This document shows positions 24,183-31,795 of a DNA stretch of 36,405 nt, piece after piece; the stretch's first letter is position 1, and each line of letters starts with the position of its first letter. Position numbers and translations under genes: made by a program. The notes under the pieces are model-generated. The model saw only the letters and a list, made by a program, of their open reading frames with translations. It was not told where the DNA came from and did no database searches. Source of the DNA: TMED23 sp913054205 (GTDB lineage Bacteria; Pseudomonadota; Alphaproteobacteria; Rhodospirillales; UBA2165). The stretch covers positions 1 to 36,405 of the forward strand of contig JAYGEG010000175.1 in assembly GCA_046582495.1 (NCBI GenBank). The letters run 5' to 3'.

Positions 24183-25196
24183 ATGAAAGCAGCGCTATTA
24201 AGTGAGCCAAATAAAGTCGCCATAACGGACCGCCCAACTCCTACTTGTGGCGCAGGCGAAGTGCTGGTGAAAATTAGCCATGTCGGTATCTGCGGCACGG
24301 ACACAAAAATCTATAGTGGCGGCATTCCGGCCAACACGCCGATCGTCATGGGGCATGAGGCGGTCGGCGAAATTATTGAAGGGCAGGCGGCTGATGGCAG
24401 TGGCCCCGGCGATCGCGTAATCGTTGATCCTGTGCTGTATTGCGGTGATTGCTTCTACTGCGACAAAGGCGATACCCATCTTTGTGAAAATGGCGGGCTG
24501 GTCGGCCGTGAGATTGACGGCGTATTTGCCGAATATTTTCTAACCCCGGCATCAAACATATTTGCACTCGGCACCAAAATAGACATGACGGAAGCACCGC
24601 TCATCCAAGTGATGACCACAGTACTGCACGCCCAAAACAGAGCCAATATTCAATCAGATGAGGTTGTGGTAATCCTAGGTCTTGGGGTGACCGGCTTGCT
24701 GCAAATTCAAGTTGCTAAGGCGCTTGGTGTAAAAACCGTTATCGGTGTCTCTCGAAATGCCTATAAACGAGGATTGGCGTCGCAAATGGGTGCCGATGTC
24801 GTTGTCGAGCATGGTGAGGCGGCAAAAGCTGAAGTATTGAAGCTCACCGAGGGGCGGGGCGCAGATGTGGTGATTGAAGCTGTTGGCTATATTTCAGTGC
24901 TCGGCGAGGCATTGGATTTGGCGCGCATCGGTGGGCGGATTATCCCTTTTGGCATTTATGCCGCGCTCGAAGGAAAATTGCCGTTCTATGAGTTTTATTT
25001 TAAAGAGCTTAATATCATCAACGCCCGCGCTGCCCTGCCCTCAGATTTTCCCGCCAGTATCAAACTGGTGGAAGACGGCAAGGTCGATCTCACGCCGTTT
25101 ATCACCCACACGTATAAACTGGATGATCTCAGCGAAGCGATAAAGTTGCTGATGGAACCCAGCGATAAGCGCTTGAAAGTTATCTTGGAAGTTTAA
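24183..25196 (+). CDS. Zinc-dependent medium-chain alcohol dehydrogenase
   Basis: This 337-residue MDR enzyme is of the sorbitol/threonine dehydrogenase-like type and should oxidise a secondary alcohol with NAD(P). Catalytic zinc ligands are Cys37 and His58-Glu59 (MGHE); structural zinc is bound by Cys87, 90, 93 and 101. The nucleotide-binding motif is VVILGLGVTGLLQIQVA. The substrate is unknown. It is ten bases after the truncated glycosyltransferase and may share its transcript. Confidence 0.86.
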   Translation: MKAALLSEPNKVAITDRPTPTCGAGEVLVKISHVGICGTDTKIYSGGIPANTPIVMGHEAVGEIIEGQAADGSGPGDRVIVDPVLYCGDCFYCDKGDTHLCENGGLVGREIDGVFAEYFLTPASNIFALGTKIDMTEAPLIQVMTTVLHAQNRANIQSDEVVVILGLGVTGLLQIQVAKALGVKTVIGVSRNAYKRGLASQMGADVVVEHGEAAKAEVLKLTEGRGADVVIEAVGYISVLGEALDLARIGGRIIPFGIYAALEGKLPFYEFYFKELNIINARAALPSDFPASIKLVEDGKVDLTPFITHTYKLDDLSEAIKLLMEPSDKRLKVILEV

Positions 25197-25272
25197 GTCT
25201 TAGCTTGATAAGATTTTACTTATAATAACGAAAATACGGAACCTAACACCAGCCAAGTCAAGGACGCCCATA

Positions 25273-25380
25273 GGGAAAATCAGTGGTTTTGGTATTGGGT
25301 CGAAACGTCTGCTTTACCCCCGAAAGCAGACATAAACTGGATTTGGCAAAAGAGTCTGCTTTTGACCCAAAGGAGACATT
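25273..25380 (+). repeat. Two-hairpin dispersed repeat, copy C
   Basis: GGAAAATCAGTGGTTTTGGT corresponds to GGAAAAGAGTTGGTTTCGGT of copy A. The stems here are GTCTGCTTT with AAAGCAGAC and GTCTGCTTTT with a partner ending GGAGAC, instead of GTCCGCT with AGCGGAC. The C-G pair in the stem has become T-A on both sides of the first hairpin, a compensating change. It lies in the 261-base space before the SDR gene. Confidence 0.7.
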
Positions 25381-25457
25381 CGTTTCTGCTTGATTTTCAT
25401 AGATATTAGACTTTAATTCTTTAGGATGGCATTTGATTAAGGAAAGGGGAATCGCTT

Positions 25458-26258
25458 ATGGCACTCAAAGGAAAACGTATAATAGTAACCGGTTCAGCGT
25501 CGGGTATTGGTGAGGCAACCTGCGCATTGTTGCGCGAGCGAGGGGCAACGGTTGTTGGTTTTGATCGCACCGAGCGGACTGACAATGTAGACGAATATCA
25601 TCGGATTGAACTGACTGATTTTGGTGCAGGAAATGCGTCGATCAAAGCGGCGGTAGAAGCATTTGAGGGTCCGGCGGACGGATTATGCAACATTGCCGGG
25701 CTACCCCCTCGCGGAGAGGATGCCGCGCTGGTACTTACGGTGAATTTCTTTGCGCTGCGCCGCTTTACGGAGATGATCGTACCCAAGCTCGCCGATGGCG
25801 CATCAATCGTTAACATGGCGTCTTTGGCTGGATTTGGCTGGCAGCCAAATATTGGTGTTGTGAAGAAATGCCTCAGCCTAGATGACGATGCCGACCGTGA
25901 AGCTTTTTGCACAGAACATGATGTCGGCTTTCCACGCAGCTATTTCTTTTCAAAGGAATGTCTCATTACTTGGACCAAAGCGAATGCCATGCGCTGGCAT
26001 GATCGGGGTATCCGTTTAAATTCCGTCAGCCCGGGACCGGTTGATTCGCCAATAATTGACGATTTCGTTGCCGCATTTGGCGAGAAAGCGAAAACTGATA
26101 TTGAACGTGTAGGCCGCCCCGGCCATCCGGAAGAAATTGCCCCCGCGGTCGCCTTCCTATTGGATGATGAATCCGGCTGGATCAATGGCACGAATATAGC
26201 TGTTGATGGTGGCATGGAAGCAATAATATTTGACGATATCCACCAATTTTCCAATTGA
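25458..26258 (+). CDS. Short-chain dehydrogenase, coniferyl-alcohol/3-alpha-HSD-like
   Basis: This 266-residue SDR has TGSASGIG (11-18) for NAD(P) binding, the NIAG-like CNIAGLP, and catalytic Ser122, Tyr162 and Lys166 (YFFSK). The gap-rich middle with WQPNIGVV and PGPVDSPIIDDFV resembles the 3-alpha-hydroxysteroid/coniferyl-alcohol dehydrogenase group. The start has a clear ribosome site (AAAGGGGAA). The gene stands between repeat copies C and B. The substrate is not established. Confidence 0.82.
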   Translation: MALKGKRIIVTGSASGIGEATCALLRERGATVVGFDRTERTDNVDEYHRIELTDFGAGNASIKAAVEAFEGPADGLCNIAGLPPRGEDAALVLTVNFFALRRFTEMIVPKLADGASIVNMASLAGFGWQPNIGVVKKCLSLDDDADREAFCTEHDVGFPRSYFFSKECLITWTKANAMRWHDRGIRLNSVSPGPVDSPIIDDFVAAFGEKAKTDIERVGRPGHPEEIAPAVAFLLDDESGWINGTNIAVDGGMEAIIFDDIHQFSN

Positions 26259-26332
26259 TGATTAGCGATGATCACCCGCTGGAAAAAGACGATCGAGTGT
26301 CGCTTCCTACCACGGCAATTGTTTGACTGCGT

Positions 26333-26556
26333 GCGATACCCTTTTAACCAGCCACCATCACCCGCCAATTGAGCACAAGGGATGCCACCCAGACCGTCCT
26401 CAGCGACATCTTCTCCGGTTAGAATCTGCAGGACACCCTCACCATTTAAGGCGTTCTCAATATCAATCGATAGAATATTAGCGTGGGCGTGCGGGGACCT
26501 TAGAACACAGGCAAAAGCCTGACCGGCTGGCCGATACCAAATGACTCACTATCCAT
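26333..26556 (-). pseudogene. Decayed 5' fragment of a molybdenum hydroxylase large subunit (CoxL/XdhB family)
   Basis: From ATG 26556, preceded by AAGGGGG, the minus strand encodes MDSESFGIGQPVR. After a frame change at about 26519 it continues QAFACVLRSPHAHANILSID, then GVLQILTGEDVAEDGLGGIP. These are the opening motifs of aerobic CO dehydrogenase/xanthine dehydrogenase large subunits. About 25 residues that should lie between the two pieces are missing, and nothing after about 26333 matches. This is a remnant with a deletion, a frameshift and loss of the catalytic bulk. Confidence 0.6.
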
Positions 26557-26757
26557 CCCCCTTATTTTACCCCAGCATCTTACATTTTAATCAACCGGCG
26601 GAAACAAGTTTTCTTTAGGCTGGGACATTATTCTCTTATAGTTATGGTAAGGCACTTTCCTCCACGACTGTGATCTGCGAAATGCGGGAGAATTGGTCTG
26701 GTGGCACCTGACATACTACCGCTTACCAAGTGACAAATTTTTTTCAATATCCAGCTA
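26557..26757. other. Intergenic stretch with no supported gene
   Basis: Together with the fragment and repeat on either side it makes up the 635-base space between the SDR and the second dehydrogenase. I see no reading frame with family signatures here and no clear terminator. A short GGTGGCACCTGACA motif near 26700 resembles one near 19208 but is too short to name. Confidence 0.5.
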
Positions 26758-26878
26758 AATGTCCGCTTTTGGCTAATAGCGGACTCTCTGGGCTATGAAA
26801 TTAGTGTCCGCTTTAGAGAGTGTAGCGGACATCTGGAGCCCATACAGAAAGCAACTGTTTTCCGTACTCCCCTTAGAT
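26758..26878 (-). repeat. Two-hairpin dispersed repeat, copy B (inverted)
   Basis: Read on the minus strand it starts AAGGGGAGTACGGAAAACAG and runs TTGCTTTCTGTATGGG. The two hairpins follow with stems TGTCCGCT/AGCGGACA and GTCCGCT/AGCGGAC. It is the closest relative of copy A, in opposite orientation. Confidence 0.75.
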
Positions 26879-26893
26879 TGATGGCGATTTTTA

Positions 26894-27940
26894 CTACGTT
26901 GACTTGGGCTCGTTTACCAACAAAGCTGCGCGGCCGGTAACGTCGCCTTTTTCGACCAAGTCGTGGACAATCTCGGCTTCTTCGAGGGGGCGGATTTCGG
27001 TGACAATTGGCCAAACCTCACCGCGGGCCATCAACTCATAGGTTTCGATGATCTCCAGTGGCGTGACATAGCGGCTGCCGAGCACATCTATTTCATTTGA
27101 AAGTAGATGCTTGGCGTTGACGTTGAACTGTTCTCCCGCCCCGCCGAGCGTGACCATGCGGCCCTGCCGGCCAAGGGCAGATGTGGCGGCTTCCAGTGTG
27201 ACCTGGGCCGATACATAATCGACAGAGACATCGACGCCCTTGCCATCGGTGATATCCATCAGCGCTTCAACAACATTTCCTTCGGAGGCGTCGACGACTT
27301 CATCGGCACCGGCATTTTTAATAGCGTCAAACTTGTTGCTTTTGGTGTCGACACCGATCACATGTGCATTCGCCCATTTCGCCAACATCACCTGATGAAT
27401 GCCGAGACCACCGCCGGCACCAAACACTGCAACCGTTTCGCCGGGTCTGATCCTAGCGCGCCTCAACACTTTATAGGGCGTTGCCAGCGCATCCATGGCA
27501 ACACCGACATGGGCCGGCTGGTTTTGCCAATCGAGACCCTCTGGCAGTTTGATAAACCAGCGAGATGGTAGTTTCATAAATTCCGCATAGCCGCCATCGC
27601 ATTCCCGCCCGACATATCCGCCGAGATTTTCGCAAAGCGGTTCATGGTTGGAAAGGCAGTATTTGCAAGTGCCGCAGTTCATATAGAAATACGAGGTGAC
27701 AATGTCGCCGATTTGAAGATTGCTTACGCCGGCTCCAATTTCGACAATCTCTGCGCAGATTTCATGGCCGATGATGCGCGGGAAGACAGCAGGGGTCCGC
27801 CCCGCTTTATAATGCTGGATCGTCAAGCCAGAGCCGCAGGCATAGACTTTTGCCACGGCTTCGCCGGGGCCGGCGACCGGGTCCGGTACGTCTTTTAAAA
27901 TAAATGGTGTATTGGCTTTCTCGAGCACCATCGCTTTCAT
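26894..27940 (-). CDS. Zinc-binding alcohol dehydrogenase
   Basis: This 348-residue MDR dehydrogenase has catalytic zinc ligands Cys35 and His59-Glu60, and structural zinc ligands Cys89, 92, 95 and 103 (NCGTCKYC...PLC). The usual CGTD after the catalytic Cys is CGSG here. The cofactor motif is AVFGAGGGLGIHQV. It starts three bases after the acyl-CoA dehydrogenase stop, so the two enzymes form one operon. The pairing suggests oxidation of an acyl-CoA or alcohol intermediate of a catabolic route, though the substrate is not visible. Confidence 0.86.
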   Translation of the reverse strand: MKAMVLEKANTPFILKDVPDPVAGPGEAVAKVYACGSGLTIQHYKAGRTPAVFPRIIGHEICAEIVEIGAGVSNLQIGDIVTSYFYMNCGTCKYCLSNHEPLCENLGGYVGRECDGGYAEFMKLPSRWFIKLPEGLDWQNQPAHVGVAMDALATPYKVLRRARIRPGETVAVFGAGGGLGIHQVMLAKWANAHVIGVDTKSNKFDAIKNAGADEVVDASEGNVVEALMDITDGKGVDVSVDYVSAQVTLEAATSALGRQGRMVTLGGAGEQFNVNAKHLLSNEIDVLGSRYVTPLEIIETYELMARGEVWPIVTEIRPLEEAEIVHDLVEKGDVTGRAALLVNEPKST

Positions 27941-27943
27941 GAT

Positions 27944-29128
27944 TTAGTCCTCAAACATAAAATTGGCAGCTTTTAGGAACAGCGTGCGGTTAACGCCATC
28001 GGAATGAAGAAAGGCCGCCGCATCGCGCACCAGTTTTTCCACGCCGAATTCCTTCATATAGCCGTGGCCGCCGTGAATTTCGAGGCACCAGGTGGCTATT
28101 TTCCATGCAGCCTGTGAGGCCATGGTCTTGGGGAGTACGCCGAGCGTTTTATCCCAACCTTCCTCCTGATGATCGGCGAGATAACAAGCACGGTGGATAT
28201 AAGAGCGCGAGGCATCAATCAGCATGCGCATCTCGGCCAATTGAGCACGAATACCGTCATGCTGGATCAACGGTTTGCCGCCCTGTACTCGAATGGTCGC
28301 CCAATCGACTGCTTTGGTATAACAAGCTTCAGCAACGCCTAAGATGCTCGCACCGGCATATGCGTTACTTTGTGGAAAGAATTCAGCGAGTACGCCAAAG
28401 CCATTTCCAACTTCTCCGACGACATTTTCATCTGGGATAAAACAGTCTTGAAAAACCAATTCCGCATTATTGGCGAGACGTTCGCCCATTTTGTCGTGGA
28501 TACGGCCAATCGAAAAACCTTCACGGTCGCGCTCCAGCAAAAAGCAGGTACTGCCCTCGGCTAGAGGTTTGCCTTTCTCAGTCTGGACAAACACCAGGTA
28601 AAAGGTCGAGCGATTGCCGTTCGAGATAAAGTGCTTCATGCCGTTGACGATCCAGCCGCCATCGGTTTTCTCGGCTGTCGTGCGAAACGGTGTGGGGTGA
28701 GGGATGAAGTAGTTCGATGCGTTGTCGGGCTCGGTAATACCAATACCCAGCATACCGCGGGGGTCTTCAGCGAAATTTGGCAACACCCGTGCACGCTGCT
28801 CTTCGTTGAGGGCAATTTGCATGATCTGGGCAATCTTGAGTGTTTGGGCAAAAATTACCGAGACGCCGAGATCGCCTTTGCCGAGTTCTTCAATCACCAT
28901 GGACGTGGTGAGCGAATCTGTTCCGAGTCCACCATATTCCTCCCGGAGCGTCATTTGACGGATGCCGACTTCATGGGCCTTTTCGACAATTTCCCAAGAA
29001 AAACTTTCTGCCGGGTCTGTGTTTGCATCAAGTTCGGCTGCGCGCGGCGTGACCTCTTCTTCAACGAAGCGCTGCACCGTTTCAAGAATTGCGCGTTGGT
29101 CATCTGTTTGAATGAATATTTCGTGCAT
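27944..29128 (-). CDS. Acyl-CoA dehydrogenase family protein
   Basis: This 394-residue flavoprotein has the three ACAD domains. The N-terminal helical part contains the YGGLGTDSL motif, the middle beta domain contains GIGITEPDNASNYF and MKHFISNG, and the C-terminal helices contain EIHGGHGYMKEFGVEKLVRD. In most family members the catalytic Glu lies in a YEGT-type motif near the C terminus. At that place this protein reads FLHSDGVNRTLF, so the canonical Glu is not evident and the enzyme may use a different base or act on an unusual substrate. It begins at ATG 29128 and is the first gene of a two-gene operon with the zinc dehydrogenase. Confidence 0.85.
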   Translation of the reverse strand: MHEIFIQTDDQRAILETVQRFVEEEVTPRAAELDANTDPAESFSWEIVEKAHEVGIRQMTLREEYGGLGTDSLTTSMVIEELGKGDLGVSVIFAQTLKIAQIMQIALNEEQRARVLPNFAEDPRGMLGIGITEPDNASNYFIPHPTPFRTTAEKTDGGWIVNGMKHFISNGNRSTFYLVFVQTEKGKPLAEGSTCFLLERDREGFSIGRIHDKMGERLANNAELVFQDCFIPDENVVGEVGNGFGVLAEFFPQSNAYAGASILGVAEACYTKAVDWATIRVQGGKPLIQHDGIRAQLAEMRMLIDASRSYIHRACYLADHQEEGWDKTLGVLPKTMASQAAWKIATWCLEIHGGHGYMKEFGVEKLVRDAAAFLHSDGVNRTLFLKAANFMFED

Positions 29129-29203
29129 TACCCTCTCCAGATATTGCGCGAATGATCGATAATTAGGGGGCTGAATGCAAGCTGTTTAGGGGAGGCTAGG
29201 CGA

Positions 29204-29536
29204 TTAACCTAGGACATCGAGAAGCAATCCAACCAATTCTTCGGTTGTGGCGATGACCTGCGCGTTTGCGGTGTAGGATATCTTGGCTTGAGTGAGATCA
29301 ATGAATTCAGAGGCGAGATTGACATCACCACCATCAACGATCGTCGTCGTTACGCCGCCGACCGCCGCGCCATGATTTCCCTGTTCCAGTCCTGCGATCT
29401 GGCTAAGGGTGCGGACTTCTTTGGCTTGATAATTTGGCGTATTGGCATTGACGATATTATTCGCCGCAATTCTAAACTGAACTGCGCTGGCATTTAGCCC
29501 TGAAACGGCCGTAGACAATGCACCTGTGAGGCTCAC
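29204..29536 (-). CDS. Orphan mini flagellar-rod-type protein (FlgB/FlgC/FlgG family)
   Basis: This 110-residue protein contains both halves of the rod/hook family and little else. The N-terminal motif is STAVSGLNASAVQFRIAANN followed by IVNANTPNYQAKEV. The C-terminal helix is SEFIDLTQAKISYTANAQVI. The true rod proteins are longer and sit in flagellar operons; no other flagellar gene is in this window. It could serve as a stand-alone rod-like assembly protein or be a shrunken paralogue. Its neighbours on both sides are unrelated. Confidence 0.7.
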   Translation of the reverse strand: MSLTGALSTAVSGLNASAVQFRIAANNIVNANTPNYQAKEVRTLSQIAGLEQGNHGAAVGGVTTTIVDGGDVNLASEFIDLTQAKISYTANAQVIATTEELVGLLLDVLG

Positions 29537-29622
29537 CTAAAAAACTCCAACACCTGGTTTCTATTTTTCAATAGCCTATCGGTGTATTGGAAGCAGCGCT
29601 ATGACGAGGGTCACACATATAT

Positions 29623-29647
29623 TAATTAAGTGACTGTCACTTAATTA
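29623..29647. repeat. Palindrome with 12-bp arms, copy 1
   Basis: Perfect arms TAATTAAGTGAC and their reverse complement surround a single T. An almost identical palindrome occurs at 35114-35148. This copy sits between the rod-like gene and the terminator of the PuuD-like gene. Confidence 0.75.
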
Positions 29648-29653
29648 GGGCAC

Positions 29654-29686
29654 ACAAAAAATGAGGCCGCCGAAGCGACCTCATTC
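29654..29686 (-). terminator. Rho-independent terminator of the PuuD-like gene
   Basis: On the minus strand AATGAGGTCGC pairs with GCGGCCTCATT (one U-G wobble) around a TTCG tetraloop and is followed by a run of six T. It begins about 20 bases after the stop codon at 29706. Confidence 0.85.
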
Positions 29687-29705
29687 TTTCTAATCTTCGA
29701 CCAGT

Positions 29706-30215
29706 CTAAGTGTATAGGTTCTGAGCAGATACCATTGCATAAAGCATTGGGATCGAAAGCATTGTGTTGGTCCGTGATGCCAAAGCAGCGGTACGTGCGA
29801 GCTGCGGTTTATCTTCATCAGCACATTCAACCAGACCAATAAGCTTTTGCTGGTTTGGCCAAATGATGAACCATACATTGAACGCCATAATGATACCCAT
29901 CCACATGCCGAAGCCGATAGATGCGTCACGTGCAGCGCCACTGGTTAAGCCGAGTGACAATGCATCGCCGATATAGCCATTCATCCATGCGAGCAGCAGT
30001 CCAAATACCAAAGTACCTAAAGCGGCCCAACGGAAATAGAACAACGCTACCGGCATGATATGCTTTGGTATCGCTGGTTTTAGTTCATCGGGAATTGTCG
30101 GAACGGTTGGTGTTTGTACAAAGTTAAAGTACCACAACAAACCGACCCACATGACACCGCAAAGGACATGCGCCCAACGAACGATGAAAGTCCAATATTC
30201 CATTCCAAATTCCAT
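29706..30215 (-). CDS. Short PuuD/urate-oxidase-N-type membrane protein
   Basis: This 169-residue protein has about four membrane helices (WTFIVRWAHVLCGVMWVGLL, then regions near 50-75, 100-125 and 150-165). It matches the N-terminal domain of PuuD-type urate hydroxylases (DUF989), including several conserved His and Trp residues. The full PuuD also has more helices and a C-terminal cytochrome c domain, which are absent. The ribosome site is AGGAGG, eight bases before ATG 30215. It follows a 31-residue membrane peptide and has its own terminator. Whether it oxidises urate is unproven. Confidence 0.62.
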   Translation of the reverse strand: MEFGMEYWTFIVRWAHVLCGVMWVGLLWYFNFVQTPTVPTIPDELKPAIPKHIMPVALFYFRWAALGTLVFGLLLAWMNGYIGDALSLGLTSGAARDASIGFGMWMGIIMAFNVWFIIWPNQQKLIGLVECADEDKPQLARTAALASRTNTMLSIPMLYAMVSAQNLYT

Positions 30216-30238
30216 GATGTGACCTCCTTTTCGTTAAT

Positions 30239-30334
30239 CTAGGACGCTATGACGTTCGTTAGAACGACCATAATGACGGTTAAAATGAGGCCACATACAA
30301 TTGTGCCGGTTAATGAATCTAGTGGATTTCCCAT
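30239..30334 (-). CDS. Small single-span membrane protein (31 aa) before the PuuD-like gene
   Basis: The ATG at 30334 has a strong ribosome site (AGGGAG). The 31-residue product is MGNPLDSLTG, then a hydrophobic helix (TIVCGLILTVIMVVLT), then NVIAS. It ends 23 bases before the PuuD-like start on the same strand, with a fresh ribosome site between them, so the two look like one operon. A longer in-frame extension upstream reads unlike protein and lacks a ribosome site, so I reject it. I know no name for the family. Confidence 0.55.
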   Translation of the reverse strand: MGNPLDSLTGTIVCGLILTVIMVVLTNVIAS

Positions 30335-30471
30335 AATTCTCCCTCTTTCTCCTGAGCTGATTGTTAACGTAAAGGGCTTACTCGCGGCTATCTTAATTCC
30401 AAAAAGCCGAGTAAGTACACACAAACAAAAGATTATTCGGTAGATGATTACTGAATACTTAATGAAACCAT

Positions 30472-31740
30472 TTAATTTGGCAGCAATTCTGCGGCTTTTT
30501 GGCCAGAACGCACAGCGCTTTCGATGGTTGCCGGTAGGCCGGTATTGGTCCAATCGCCGGCAAGAAAGAGATTTTGCCACTTTGTCGCCGAATCAGGTCG
30601 GCGCTTATTTTGCGCGGGTGTTTGAGCAATTGTCGCACGCTGCTCCTTGATAACGCGGACCGGTGGGACGCGCGTTGCATCGCGGCCAATGACTTTTGCG
30701 ATTTCCCGCCACACGATTGTCGCAATGTCGCTGTTGGACTGCTCGGCCAACGCGTCGGCGGCGCTGATCGTGACTGAAAATACATCTCCGCGTTTGAAAA
30801 GCCATTGCGATGTGCTGCCGATCATGCCGATAAAGGGCGCGTTGTTTGGCAGAATGGGCGGATCGTCGAGCCGGAAATGAACATTAACGATGGCCCGCGT
30901 TTCGGTCGGTACGTCAATCTCAGGAATCAATGGAGAAATTTCGTTAGGCGGCAGTGCCAGGATTAGCGCGTCTTCGGGGCCGAGAGCAATCCTTTGGTCA
31001 TCCAGAGTTATCGCTTGAACGCGCTCAGTCGTTTTGTCTATCGTGCGAAGACGGGTGCTGAATTCTGGGGCCACTTGATGGGTGGCTAAATAAGCAACGG
31101 CCGGATCGACCAAGGCTGCCGAAAGCCCCTCTTTGGTGAGCATCGGACGGCTGGCCTCGCGGCCTTTCAACAAAGTCTCAGACAACATCGCCCAAATTGA
31201 AGCCGTTGATCCTTCGTTGGCATCTGTGTTTAGAACAGCGTGACACAAAGGCTGCCAAAACCGATCAAAAATAGGCCGCGCGGGATCAATAAGGTTGGCC
31301 AAAGGTTGATCTACCGCAGATTTAAGTTTTGAGAGCGAAAGGTAGTCACCAAGGCTGGTGCCGGGAATGCGTTGGCTCGGAAACAGAATCCACCAAGGAA
31401 TGCAGCCTTGGCTTGGGACCAAAGACCAGCTTTCATCAGAATCCAGGTCGATAAATTCAAAGGAGACCGGATCGACAGCTTCAAAACCGTTCGTCGCGCC
31501 GATTGCTTCCAAATAGCTCTTGATCCCAGTATTGCCAGCTAGAATGAGGTGATTGCCATTATCGATGATGCGCTCAAGCACGGCATCATTGTAGGATCGA
31601 CAACGACCGCCGGCATGGTTGGTCGCTTCGAACAAACGGATGGTGCGACCTTTTTGCACACAGCAAACCGCAGCCGACAACCCCGCCATACCGGCACCGA
31701 CAATATAAACTGTTCCTTTGCGTGAGGCGTCGTTGTTCAC
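30472..31740 (-). CDS. hpnE: Hydroxysqualene dehydroxylase HpnE
   Basis: This 422-residue FAD-dependent amine-oxidase-like protein belongs to the squalene-associated desaturase group. HpnE reduces hydroxysqualene to squalene in hopanoid synthesis, with HpnC and HpnD upstream. The N-terminal FAD motif is VYIVGAGMAGLSAAV, followed by FEATNHAGGRCRSY and DNGNHLILAGN, the HpnE-type sequence. The C terminus has LFLAGDWTNTGLPATIESAV, the second FAD motif. No HpnC, HpnD or squalene-hopene cyclase gene is in the window. It diverges from the synthase-fold gene at 31796, 55 bases away. Confidence 0.82.
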   Translation of the reverse strand: MNNDASRKGTVYIVGAGMAGLSAAVCCVQKGRTIRLFEATNHAGGRCRSYNDAVLERIIDNGNHLILAGNTGIKSYLEAIGATNGFEAVDPVSFEFIDLDSDESWSLVPSQGCIPWWILFPSQRIPGTSLGDYLSLSKLKSAVDQPLANLIDPARPIFDRFWQPLCHAVLNTDANEGSTASIWAMLSETLLKGREASRPMLTKEGLSAALVDPAVAYLATHQVAPEFSTRLRTIDKTTERVQAITLDDQRIALGPEDALILALPPNEISPLIPEIDVPTETRAIVNVHFRLDDPPILPNNAPFIGMIGSTSQWLFKRGDVFSVTISAADALAEQSNSDIATIVWREIAKVIGRDATRVPPVRVIKEQRATIAQTPAQNKRRPDSATKWQNLFLAGDWTNTGLPATIESAVRSGQKAAELLPN

Positions 31741-31795
31741 GGCCTGGCTTTCATCCCCTTGGTCTCACTTCTCGAATACTATATGACATATTCAA

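Noticed and set aside
30335..30580. Long extension of the 31-residue membrane peptide
   Set aside because: The extension reads unlike protein and lacks a ribosome site, whereas the internal ATG at 30334 has a strong one.
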